Positions 1 through 6,482 of a stretch of DNA of 34,514 bases are shown here, piece by piece. The DNA is taken from contig JAATGU010000120.1 of assembly GCA_015654535.1 (NCBI GenBank), positions 1-34,514 of the forward strand, given 5' to 3'. Each line of letters opens with the position of its first letter. Positions within the stretch are counted from its first letter, which is position 1. The stretch comes from Bacteroidales bacterium (GTDB taxonomy: Bacteria > Bacteroidota > Bacteroidia > Bacteroidales > Bacteroidaceae). The position numbers were made by a program, and so were the translations under genes. Below the pieces are notes generated by a model. The model was not told the origin of the DNA, searched no databases, and saw only the letters and a program-made list of their open reading frames with translations.

Positions 1-30
1 CTGTCCGGTAAAATATGTATTTTTGCCCAT
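1..30 (-). CDS. Transposase, first 10 codons only (truncated by the window edge)
   Basis: Reading the minus strand from 30 gives ATG GGC AAA AAT ACA TAT TTT ACC GGA CAG (MGKNTYFTGQ) with no stop before the window ends. An AAGGGA purine stretch lies about 8 bases upstream and a TTCCTTTG box (one mismatch to TAnnTTTG) lies at 66-59, giving a leader of roughly 25 bases. The start of the protein resembles Bacteroidetes IS4-family transposases of the DUF4372 type. Ten residues are too few for a firm family call, so the identification rests on the flanking terminal repeat and promoter layout as much as on the residues. Confidence 0.5.
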   Translation of the reverse strand, partial: MGKNTYFTGQ

Positions 31-72
31 AATTATTTCCCTTAATGTGTAGTGACTGCAAAGGAAATAAAA

Positions 73-104
73 AGGGCTGGATTCCAAGAGAGGAAAACAG
101 CCCT
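73..104 (-). terminator. Hairpin at the IS end, likely blocks transcription entering the IS
   Basis: AGGGCTG (73-79) pairs with CAGCCCT (98-104) around an 18-nt loop. On the minus strand the stem is followed by a run of T (69-73). It sits between the IS tip and the presumed transposase promoter, so it would stop transcripts arriving from yigZ, which is read toward the element. A T run on the other side (107-112) means it could also act in the opposite direction. Confidence 0.5.
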
Positions 105-197
105 AATTTTTTGTTCCACTAATTTTTACCGGACAGCAATAAAAAAGAATCTATTCCAGACTTTCCCTTGCCAAACCCCGGATCATCATTTTTACAC

Positions 198-800
198 TTA
201 GTCTTTAATAATCCGTGCCGTTTCAACCTTTTCCAGTCGGGTTATTAACTTAGGCATGGAGGACCGACGAATTTGCAGAGTCATTATACAATCCGTATCA
301 TATGACTGACTGAGAATCGTTGGTTCTTCCTCTTTCACTACCCGCATAATGTCATTCATAAACGGATATTCAAAAAAAATGGTTACTTCTTCATCCACTG
401 TTTTTTCAATCACAGAAGCATTCATAATTGCATCTGCGGCAGCTGCTTTGTATGCCACAATTAATCCACTGGTTCCTAACTTTATTCCACCAAAATAACG
501 AGCCACAATGATTAGAATATCCGTGAGTTCATTGGAGTTAATTTGCCCCAAAATGGGCTTGCCTGCTGTGCCGGATGGCTCTCCGTTATCATTTGCCCGA
601 AAATCTTTCCGATCTGCTCCCAACATGTATGCATAGCATACGTGACGTGCATCATAATATTTCTTTTGGTATTGATCAAGATAAGTTTTTATCTCTTCAA
701 CGGTGCGCACAGGTAGGGCAATAGCAATGAATTTACTTCGTTTCTCGGTATAAATTCCCTCTGAAACTTCGGCTATAGTCTTATAGATATCGTCAGTCAC
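198..800 (-). CDS. yigZ: YigZ/IMPACT (UPF0029) family protein
   Basis: This is a 200-residue protein of the IMPACT/YigZ family. The N-terminal UPF0029 domain carries YKTIAEVSEGIYTEKRSKF at the start, DARHVCYAYML near residue 50 and the family hallmark GEPSGTAGKPILGQI near residues 75-90, followed by VARYFGGIKLG. The shorter C-terminal domain is also present, so the gene is complete. Family members are thought to act in translation or stress control, but the bacterial role is poorly defined. The start is unusual: no ATG is available, and the frame opens with two GTG codons (803 and 800) that lie inside a TTCACCACA-type intergenic repeat. I prefer 800 because it gives MTDDIYKTI. It follows the DUF1015 gene on the same strand and may be the last gene of the ser cluster. 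Confidence 0.85.
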   Translation of the reverse strand: MTDDIYKTIAEVSEGIYTEKRSKFIAIALPVRTVEEIKTYLDQYQKKYYDARHVCYAYMLGADRKDFRANDNGEPSGTAGKPILGQINSNELTDILIIVARYFGGIKLGTSGLIVAYKAAAADAIMNASVIEKTVDEEVTIFFEYPFMNDIMRVVKEEEPTILSQSYDTDCIMTLQIRRSSMPKLITRLEKVETARIIKD

Positions 801-915
801 CACGGATTACACTTATCATTAGGATGAATAATCTAAAAAAATTCACCACAGATTACCCGATTCCATCGACTCTTTTCGTTGAAGTAGACTAATGATTCGT
901 GTAATCTGTGGTGAA
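798..915. repeat. TTCACCACA-type palindromic intergenic repeats
   Basis: A perfect 15-bp inverted repeat, TTCACCACAGATTAC (842-856) and its complement (901-915), brackets an imperfectly paired extension (CCGATT against AATGATTCG). A partial third copy, TCACCACGGATTACAC (798-813), overlaps the start codons of yigZ. The same core recurs at 3128-3196. Sequences of this kind are, from memory, dispersed in Bacteroides genomes. The hairpin may end transcription or stabilise the 3' end of the DUF1015 mRNA. Confidence 0.7.
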
Positions 916-923
916 AAATAATT

Positions 924-2171
924 TTAGCTCAGCTTATGAATCACCAATCCGGAACGGAGTTTGGGTTCAAACCAAGTTGTTTTTGGAGGCATGATATTGC
1001 CACTATCAGCTATATCCATTAATTGTTTCATAGAAACGGGATAAAGTGCAAGGGCTATTTTCATCTCGCCACTGTCTACCCGTCTGCTCAGTTCACCCAA
1101 ACCGCGGATTCCTCCTACAAAGTCAATTCGTTTATCGGAGCGAAGATCTTTAATTCCCAAGATCTCATCCAGAATTAAGTTCGATGAAATGGTTACATCC
1201 AGCACACCAATAGGATCGTTATCATTATAAATTCCCTGCTTAGCAGTGAGGCTATACCATTTGCCTTCCAGATAGAGGGCGAAATTATGTAATGATTGAG
1301 GTTTATAAATCTCTATACCCTTTTCCTCCACAGTGAAATTCTTATTCAACGTAGCCAGAAAAGTTTGCGGAGTCAATCCGTTCAAGTCTTTCACCACACG
1401 ATTATAGTCGATGATTGTCAACTGATTGGCAGGGAAACAAACTGCCATAAAGAAATTATATTCTTCATCTCCCTTATGATTAGGGTTCTGTTTGGCTTTC
1501 TCCGCTCCTACCAACGCCGCTGCGGCCGAACGATGGTGACCATCGGCGATGTACAAGGCGGGCATTGCTGCAAACTGTTGAGTGATGGTGGTAATATCCA
1601 AGTCTTCGTCAATGATCCAGAACTGATGACCAAAGCCATCTCCGGGAGCTATAAAGTCGTAAACAGGTTTCGTGGAAGTATATTTGTGAACGATAATATC
1701 TAATACCGCGTTATCAGGATAAGCAAAGAATACCGGTTCTATATTCGCATTATTGATGCGGACATGTTTCATGCGATCTTCCTCTTTATCCCGACGGGTG
1801 AGCTCATGTTTCTTGATTACCCCACTCATATAATCGGCTACCGAAGCACAGACTACCAAACCGTATTGTGTTTTGCCATTCATGGTTTGCGCATAAACAT
1901 AATATTGTTCTTTATCATCCTGCACCAGCCATCCTTTATCCTGGAACTTCTTAAAGTTTTCTGCCGCTTTACAATAGACCTTTTCGTCGTGTTCATCCGT
2001 TCCTACAGGAAAATCTATTTCAGGTTTAATGATGTGATACAATGATTTCTCATTTCCGGCAGCTTCTTGCCGTGCCTCTTCCGAGTTCAGAACGTCATAA
2101 GGGCGAGAAGCAACTTCCTCAACAAAACTCTGAGGTGGACGAATTCCTTTGAAAGGTTTAATAATAGCCAT
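924..2171 (-). CDS. DUF1015 family protein, associated with serine biosynthesis genes
   Basis: A 415-residue cytosolic protein of the DUF1015 (COG4198) family. Visible family marks are KPFKGIRPP and SRPYDVLN at the N-terminus and ADGHHRSAAA near residue 210, which looks like a conserved polar active-site segment, although no activity is established as far as I know. No signal peptide or membrane segment is seen. It lies 16 bp downstream of serA in the same direction, so the two are almost certainly co-transcribed. The serC-serA-DUF1015 order is a recurrent Bacteroidales arrangement, which suggests a role tied to phosphoserine metabolism, but this is inference from position. The start ATG at 2171 fits the conserved N-terminus. 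Confidence 0.85.
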   Translation of the reverse strand: MAIIKPFKGIRPPQSFVEEVASRPYDVLNSEEARQEAAGNEKSLYHIIKPEIDFPVGTDEHDEKVYCKAAENFKKFQDKGWLVQDDKEQYYVYAQTMNGKTQYGLVVCASVADYMSGVIKKHELTRRDKEEDRMKHVRINNANIEPVFFAYPDNAVLDIIVHKYTSTKPVYDFIAPGDGFGHQFWIIDEDLDITTITQQFAAMPALYIADGHHRSAAAALVGAEKAKQNPNHKGDEEYNFFMAVCFPANQLTIIDYNRVVKDLNGLTPQTFLATLNKNFTVEEKGIEIYKPQSLHNFALYLEGKWYSLTAKQGIYNDNDPIGVLDVTISSNLILDEILGIKDLRSDKRIDFVGGIRGLGELSRRVDSGEMKIALALYPVSMKQLMDIADSGNIMPPKTTWFEPKLRSGLVIHKLS

Positions 2172-2187
2172 AAAATATCTGGTTCGG

Positions 2188-3108
2188 TTACTTATTTACT
2201 TTAAATTTCTCACAACCCTCTTTCAAGAAGCCTACTATTTGTTTTGCCGCTGCAATTCCCGCGTTAATGTTTGCTTCTGATGTCTGAGCGCCCATTTTTT
2301 TAGGAGTGGAGAAATAACGTCCGGTAAACTTCTCAGCAAACTCGGCGTTAGCAGCGGGCATAATATCTGTTACATATTTAAAGTCGGGACGATCTTGCAT
2401 TAACTTAATTAGTTCGGCTTCATTAATCACTTCTTTGCGGGCAGTGTTTACCAAGATGGCTCCCTTAGGCATTCTATTGAGAAGTGCGTAGTTAATGGAG
2501 TTCTTTGTCTCAGCCGTAGCAGGAATATGAAGAGAAACAACATCACAAGCAGCATAAAGCTCTTCGGCAGAATCCACCGCCTTTGCACCGTCTTTTTCAA
2601 TCACTTCCTTGGGGCAGAAAGCATCATACGCATAGATTTCCATTCCAAAACCTTTGGCTACACGGGCTACATTGCGGCCTACATTACCATAAGCATGGAT
2701 ACCTAGTTTCTTTCCTTTCAATTCCGAACCGGATGTGCCATTATAAAAATTGCGGACAGCGTATACCATTAAGCCAAGAGCCAGTTCGGCCACAGCATTG
2801 GAATTCTGTCCAGGGGTATTCATCACACAAACACCATGAGCTGTGGCAGCTTCAAGATTCACATTGTCATATCCTGCTCCCGCACGAACTACAATTTTCA
2901 GTTCTTTTGCAGCATTAAGAACTTCTGCGTCAATAATATCACTGCGAATAATGAGGGCATTCGCATCCTTTACCGCTTCAAGTAATTGTTTCTTTTCTGT
3001 GTATTTTTCTAATAAAGCCAGTTCATATCCGGCTGCTTCAATCTCTTTACGAATACCGTCTACAGCGACTTTGGCAAACGGTTTATCTGTTGCGATTAAT
3101 ACTTTCAT
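2188..3108 (-). CDS. serA: D-3-phosphoglycerate dehydrogenase, type III-like
   Basis: First enzyme of serine synthesis: it oxidises 3-phosphoglycerate to 3-phosphohydroxypyruvate with NAD+. At 306 residues it is the short form without the C-terminal ACT or allosteric domains. Visible are the substrate-site VVRAGAGYDN (73-82), the Rossmann segment YGNVGRNVA (140-148) and the catalytic-Arg segment NTARKEVINEAEL (221-233, Arg224). The usual catalytic His of TPH(L/I)GA is absent: the segment reads TPKKMGAQT (268-276), with Lys270/Lys271 instead, and the usual DVFPxEP Glu segment reads DIMPAAN. This matches a subgroup I recall from Bacteroides and Entamoeba. It is flanked by serC and the DUF1015 gene on the same strand. 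Confidence 0.92.
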   Translation of the reverse strand: MKVLIATDKPFAKVAVDGIRKEIEAAGYELALLEKYTEKKQLLEAVKDANALIIRSDIIDAEVLNAAKELKIVVRAGAGYDNVNLEAATAHGVCVMNTPGQNSNAVAELALGLMVYAVRNFYNGTSGSELKGKKLGIHAYGNVGRNVARVAKGFGMEIYAYDAFCPKEVIEKDGAKAVDSAEELYAACDVVSLHIPATAETKNSINYALLNRMPKGAILVNTARKEVINEAELIKLMQDRPDFKYVTDIMPAANAEFAEKFTGRYFSTPKKMGAQTSEANINAGIAAAKQIVGFLKEGCEKFKVNK

Positions 3109-3127
3109 AGTGTTATGTATTTAATAG

Positions 3128-3196
3128 TTCACCACAAGTAACACCGATTTCACAGATATAAGTTCAATCTGTATAATCCGTGTGACCTGTGGTGAA
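3128..3196. repeat. Long imperfect palindrome between serC and serA
   Basis: TTCACCACA (3128-3136) and TGTGGTGAA (3188-3196) are perfect arms. Pairing continues inward with few mismatches through ACACCGATT/TAATCCGTGTG and CACAGAT/ATCTGTA, giving a hairpin of about 31 bp with a short loop. It belongs to the same family as the repeat at 798-915. In the serC-serA transcript it would form a strong stem that could tune relative expression of the two genes. Confidence 0.7.
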
Positions 3197-3206
3197 AAAA
3201 ATTATA

Positions 3207-4274
3207 TTAATGTAATTTCTCAAAATCCTGCATACAAGCAATCAAAGCTTGTACACTTTCCTTTGGCATGGCGTTATAACAAGAAGCACGGAAACCACCT
3301 ACAGATCGATGTCCTTTGATTCCTATCATTCCTTTTTCAGTAGCAAACTTCAGAAAGTCAGCTTCCAGTTCTTTAAATTCTTCCTTCATTACGAAGCAGA
3401 TATTCATCACAGAACGGTCTTCTTTGTTAGCTGTTCCCACAAAAAGTTTATTGCGATCAATCTCATTGTATAAAAGAGCTGCCTTTTCAAGGGCTCTTCT
3501 TTCCATCTCTTTTACTCCACCCTGAGCCTTCATCCAGCGAAGAGTTTCCAGCGCTGCGAAAATAGGAACTACCGGAGGAGTATTGAACATAGAACCATTG
3601 TCCACATGAGTCTGATAATTCAGCATTGTAGGGATATATCGGGATACCTTACCTAAGGAATCATTCTTCACAATCACAAAAGTAAGTCCGGCAGGGGCAA
3701 GATTCTTTTGAGCTCCACCATAAATGAGTGCATACTTGGAGATGTCTATAGGGCGGGAAAAGATATCTGAAGACATGTCTGCGATCATTAAAACAGGAGA
3801 ATCCAATTCTTTGCGGATCTCTGTGCCGTAGATTGTGTTATTCGTGGTAATGTGGAAATAATCTACATCAGCAGGGACTGTAAAATCTTTAGGGATATAA
3901 GTGTAGTTTGCTTCAGCAGAAGAGGCTACCTCTACTACTTCACCAAAACCTTTAGCTTCTTTCATCGCTTTCTTAGCCCAAACACCAGTATTGAGATAAG
4001 CAGCTTTCTTTTCAAGATAGTTGAAAGGGATCATACAAAATTCCAAGCTTGCGCCACCACCAAGGAAAAGTACCGAATAGCCTTCGGGTATATTTAATAA
4101 TTCCTTAAACAATGCAACTGCTTCGTCCACAATTGGTTGAAAGTCTTTTGCGCGGTGGCTGATTTCCATTAAAGAAAGTCCTGAACCATTGAAATCTAAG
4201 ATAGCCTTCGCAGTATTTTCTATTGTTGATTGAGGTAGAATGGAAGGTCCAGCATTGAAATTATGCTTTTTCAT
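3207..4274 (-). CDS. serC: Phosphoserine aminotransferase
   Basis: A class V PLP-dependent aminotransferase that converts 3-phosphohydroxypyruvate plus glutamate to phosphoserine; it also acts in the PLP pathway in some bacteria. Numbered from [10 protein letters not shown] (start 4274), it has 355 residues, as expected for the family. The N-terminal [21 protein letters not shown] (69-79), [10 protein letters not shown] and the cofactor-lysine segment [11 protein letters not shown] (186-196, Lys190) are all present. An upstream in-frame ATG at 4298 would add MYNQNKHQ, which does not belong to the family fold. A TAAATTTG promoter box at 4341-4334 gives a leader of about 56 bases. This is the first gene of the ser cluster. 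Confidence 0.95.
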   Translation of the reverse strand: MKKHNFNAGPSILPQSTIENTAKAILDFNGSGLSLMEISHRAKDFQPIVDEAVALFKELLNIPEGYSVLFLGGGASLEFCMIPFNYLEKKAAYLNTGVWAKKAMKEAKGFGEVVEVASSAEANYTYIPKDFTVPADVDYFHITTNNTIYGTEIRKELDSPVLMIADMSSDIFSRPIDISKYALIYGGAQKNLAPAGLTFVIVKNDSLGKVSRYIPTMLNYQTHVDNGSMFNTPPVVPIFAALETLRWMKAQGGVKEMERRALEKAALLYNEIDRNKLFVGTANKEDRSVMNICFVMKEEFKELEADFLKFATEKGMIGIKGHRSVGGFRASCYNAMPKESVQALIACMQDFEKLH

Positions 4275-4333
4275 TTGATGTTTGTTTTGGTTATACAATT
4301 AAATTACTATTGTTTTAAGACCCTGCGAAATTA

Positions 4334-4341
4334 CAAATTTA
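4334..4341 (-). promoter_or_regulatory. Bacteroides -7 box for serC
   Basis: On the minus strand the sequence reads TAAATTTG, a full match to TAnnTTTG, about 60 bases upstream of the chosen serC ATG. No other such box was noticed ahead of serA or the DUF1015 gene, so it probably drives the whole cluster. Confidence 0.6.
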
Positions 4342-4523
4342 TTTTTGGGTAACAAGTATTTTGCTATAAAAATCTAAGTATTCCTCCCCATATTCCTTTC
4401 TTTTTATTAGAAACCGCCTGCTTGTACCGTCATTTTGTTATATACACTTGCCAATATCAATAAGGGAAGCTGAACAATTATAGACCTACATTCGTTCTGT
4501 TTATATTAAAAATAAGACAAACG

Positions 4524-4865
4524 ATGAACATCTTTATGAATTTTATTCTCTCGACGGTTGTAATATACTTGGCCGCGAGTTTTCTGCCTGGAATAGAGGT
4601 GAGCAGCATCTGGGTAGCTGCTTTAGTAGCTATTGTTTTAGGAATCCTCAACATTACCGTAAAACCTGTCCTTCAAGTCCTGTCCATTATCCCGACCTTA
4701 CTAACTATCGGGTTGTTTCTATTAGTAATTAACGGGGCAGTGATTATTCTTGCAGGTTGGTTGGTCGACGGTTTTGAAGTAGCTAATTTTGGAGCAGCCG
4801 TACTCTTTAGTATTGTTGTTTCGGTAATCAACTGGGGATTGCACAGACTCTTTAGGGAGAGTTAA
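4524..4865 (+). CDS. Phage holin family IV / YvlD-like 4-TM membrane protein
   Basis: A 113-residue protein that is almost entirely hydrophobic, with four predicted membrane segments (about 4-22, 29-50, 55-78 and 88-108). The NITVKPVLQVLSIIPTLLTIGLFLLVINGAVI pattern around residues 40-72, with the conserved asparagine and the kinked Pro motifs, is typical of PF04020 (mycobacterial 4-TM holin superfamily/YvlD). Despite the family name, these are widespread chromosomal proteins and there is no phage context here. Function is unknown; an envelope-stress role has been suggested for relatives. It is a single gene, followed by the 22-bp repeat array, the first two units of which can form a hairpin that may end its transcript. 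Confidence 0.85.
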   Translation: MNIFMNFILSTVVIYLAASFLPGIEVSSIWVAALVAIVLGILNITVKPVLQVLSIIPTLLTIGLFLLVINGAVIILAGWLVDGFEVANFGAAVLFSIVVSVINWGLHRLFRES

Positions 4866-4892
4866 AGAAATATTCTCCAAGAAATAAATATA

Positions 4893-4980
4893 TCTTGTAC
4901 AGAAGATTACTTTCTTTTGTACAAGATATTTTATTCTTCTGTACAAAAGAAAAGATTCTTCTGTACAACTAAAAGTCAAC
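4893..4980. repeat. Four-copy 22-bp tandem repeat with TGTACA cores
   Basis: Four units start at 4893, 4915, 4937 and 4959. Each carries TGTACA at the same place (4896, 4918, 4940, 4962), so the period is exactly 22 bp. The units are degenerate outside TTnTGTACAAnA and the trailing ATTC. The first two cores also form a 10-bp inverted repeat, ATCTTGTACA (4892-4901) with TGTACAAGAT (4918-4927). The array fills the gap between the convergent holin-like gene and the helicase. Confidence 0.85.
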
Positions 4981-4994
4981 AGGTCTTATATTAA

Positions 4995-6323
4995 TTAATC
5001 TGCCTCTTCAATCTTTGTTTTCATTCCCTTAATCTTTTCTCCAGAGATCAAATTGAGTGCTTGTTTTAACTTTGAACGACGAATGGCAACATAAGCAAAG
5101 TGCTCTTTTACATCAATCTGGCCGATATCTTCTTTCGCCAGATTCGCTTTTTTGAAAAGGAAACCCACAATGTCAATCTTGTTCACTTTATCCTTCTTTC
5201 CTTTACCTATATATAAGGTAACCCAAAGTGGTTGGACGGGACGGGCTGTTTTTTCTGGTAATTCCAATGTCTCCGGCTCTTCTTCAATGTATCCGGGAAG
5301 AAACTCATCCTCATTGAGAATCAGATAAGAAGTACCTTTGGCCTCCCAACGAGCAGTTCGTCCGTTACGGTGGGTATAAGCATCCTCATTAATGGGGAGA
5401 TGATAGTGAATAATACTTTCAATCTCCGGAATATCCAGTCCGCGGGAAGCTAAATCCGTAGAAACAAATACATGACAACTTCCGTTACGGAACTTATATA
5501 AAGCACGTTCGCGGTCGGGTTGCTCCATTCCTCCGTGAAAAAATTCATTGTACAGACCTTTAGAACCTAAATATTCGCTCACCCGTTCCACAGCTTCCCG
5601 ATGGTTACAAAATACAATGGTGGAGCTACTACCAAGCGTGCACAACAAGCGGAAGAGGGTTTCCAGTTTATCTTTATCGGGAGAAAGCACTTTCATCAAC
5701 TTCAAACGGGGAGAAACGGCTTCAGGGTCCAGAAAATCCAGCTTGATGGTTTCATTCAATCCTGTGAAGTCAGGGATTTCTTTTGCATCAGTAGCTGAAA
5801 GAAGTATCCGTTTTTTTAATCCAGGCAGTTGAGCAATGATCTCCGACATTTCATCTTGAAAACCATATTCCAATGACTTATCGAACTCATCGATAACCAA
5901 CGTATGAATAGTATCGGGCATGAAATTTCCTTTTGATAAATGGTCATTGATACGACCGGGTGTACCTATGATAATAGCGGGATGATTGCCAAAAATGCTC
6001 TTCTTTTCATCCGCAATGGAGTGTCCCCCGTAGCAGCAACAGGTCTTGAATTCTGTGTTCATCGCTTTGAATACGGACTCTATTTGCAATGCCAGTTCAC
6101 GCGAAGGGACTAACACCAGACTTTGAATGGTATTTTCTTCCGCTTTCAGTTCCTGTAACAGAGGCAGCAAATAGGCTAATGTCTTACCAGATCCCGTGGG
6201 AGACAGCAAGATAACATCTTTTCCCTGGCTGTTCGCTCTCAGAGATTCTTCCTGCATCGGATTCAGTTTCTCAATCTGTAGGCTCTTAAGAGCTTGTGCT
6301 ATTTGTTCTTTCTTCATATTCAT
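4995..6323 (-). CDS. DEAD-box-like ATP-dependent RNA helicase with DbpA-type C-terminal domain (DEFD variant)
   Basis: A superfamily 2 RNA helicase of 442 residues. Motifs in order: Q-motif Gln24 (NPMQEES), motif I SPTGSGKT (41-48), Ia PSRELA (73-78), TPGR (121-124), motif II DEFD (145-148), motif III SAT (176-178), motif V RGLDIPE and motif VI HRNGRTAR. The last 75 or so residues (KVNKIDIVGFLFKKA onward) look like the DbpA RNA-binding domain that in E. coli recognises 23S rRNA hairpin 92, so ribosome assembly is the likely job. Motif II has Phe in place of Ala. The first ATG (6323) lies only about 5 bases after the TATTTTTG box, so the message may be leaderless or start at the ATG two codons in (6317). 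Confidence 0.9.
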   Translation of the reverse strand: MNMKKEQIAQALKSLQIEKLNPMQEESLRANSQGKDVILLSPTGSGKTLAYLLPLLQELKAEENTIQSLVLVPSRELALQIESVFKAMNTEFKTCCCYGGHSIADEKKSIFGNHPAIIIGTPGRINDHLSKGNFMPDTIHTLVIDEFDKSLEYGFQDEMSEIIAQLPGLKKRILLSATDAKEIPDFTGLNETIKLDFLDPEAVSPRLKLMKVLSPDKDKLETLFRLLCTLGSSSTIVFCNHREAVERVSEYLGSKGLYNEFFHGGMEQPDRERALYKFRNGSCHVFVSTDLASRGLDIPEIESIIHYHLPINEDAYTHRNGRTARWEAKGTSYLILNEDEFLPGYIEEEPETLELPEKTARPVQPLWVTLYIGKGKKDKVNKIDIVGFLFKKANLAKEDIGQIDVKEHFAYVAIRRSKLKQALNLISGEKIKGMKTKIEEAD

Positions 6324-6327
6324 GCTA

Positions 6328-6335
6328 CAAAAATA
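6328..6335 (-). promoter_or_regulatory. Bacteroides -7 box next to the helicase start
   Basis: The minus strand reads TATTTTTG (full TAnnTTTG match), ending 5 bases before the first ATG of the helicase. With the box centred near -7, transcription would begin at about 6324, leaving almost no leader. Confidence 0.55.
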
Positions 6336-6408
6336 CGCTAAATATTAAAAAGATAAGGTGTGTTACCCTTTTAAAACAAGTTTTTTTATCATTTAGTAGT
6401 GTTTTCAT

Positions 6409-6451
6409 AAAAAAACTTGCCAAGATCAAACAGGGTCAATCAAGGCAAGTT
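6409..6451 (-). terminator. Rho-independent terminator of poxB
   Basis: On the minus strand AACTTGCC (6451-6444) pairs with GGCAAGTT (6421-6414) and is followed by a seven-T run (6415-6409). It lies about 30 bases after the poxB stop. A second perfect 13-bp inverted repeat, CAAGTTTTTTTAT (6377-6389) with its complement (6407-6419), overlaps the 3' half of the stem and could form a competing hairpin. Confidence 0.75.
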
Positions 6452-6482
6452 CTGAAAATAAACACTAATTATTAAAGGATAA

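Larger units (their letters stand above)
1..136 (-). mobile_element. Left end of an insertion sequence (IS4-like), element continues beyond the window
   Basis: The outer tip is read as the 13-bp sequence TTTTACCGGACAG at 124-136, whose exact inverse CTGTCCGGTAAAA lies at 1-13. On the minus strand the order is terminal repeat, a 7-bp stem hairpin (98-104 with 73-79) followed by a T run, a promoter-like TTCCTTTG (66-59), an AAGGGA stretch and an ATG at 30-28 that opens a reading frame MGKNTYFTGQ running off the window. That N-terminus resembles Bacteroidetes IS4-family (DUF4372-type) transposases as I remember them. The second copy of the terminal repeat falls inside codons 6-10. The alternative is a 136-bp MITE with 13-bp ends, in which case the start-like reading frame would be coincidence. 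The target duplication cannot be seen because only one end is present. Confidence 0.6.

Noticed and set aside
1296..2045. Plus-strand frames opposite the DUF1015 gene
   Set aside because: They lie antisense to an intact conserved gene, and no promoter or domain supports them.
4524..4865. The holin-family gene as a prophage remnant
   Set aside because: The family is mostly chromosomal and there are no other phage genes in the window.
4893..4980. The 22-bp repeats as a CRISPR array
   Set aside because: There are no unique spacers of about 30 bases between repeats and no cas genes; the units are directly abutting and degenerate.
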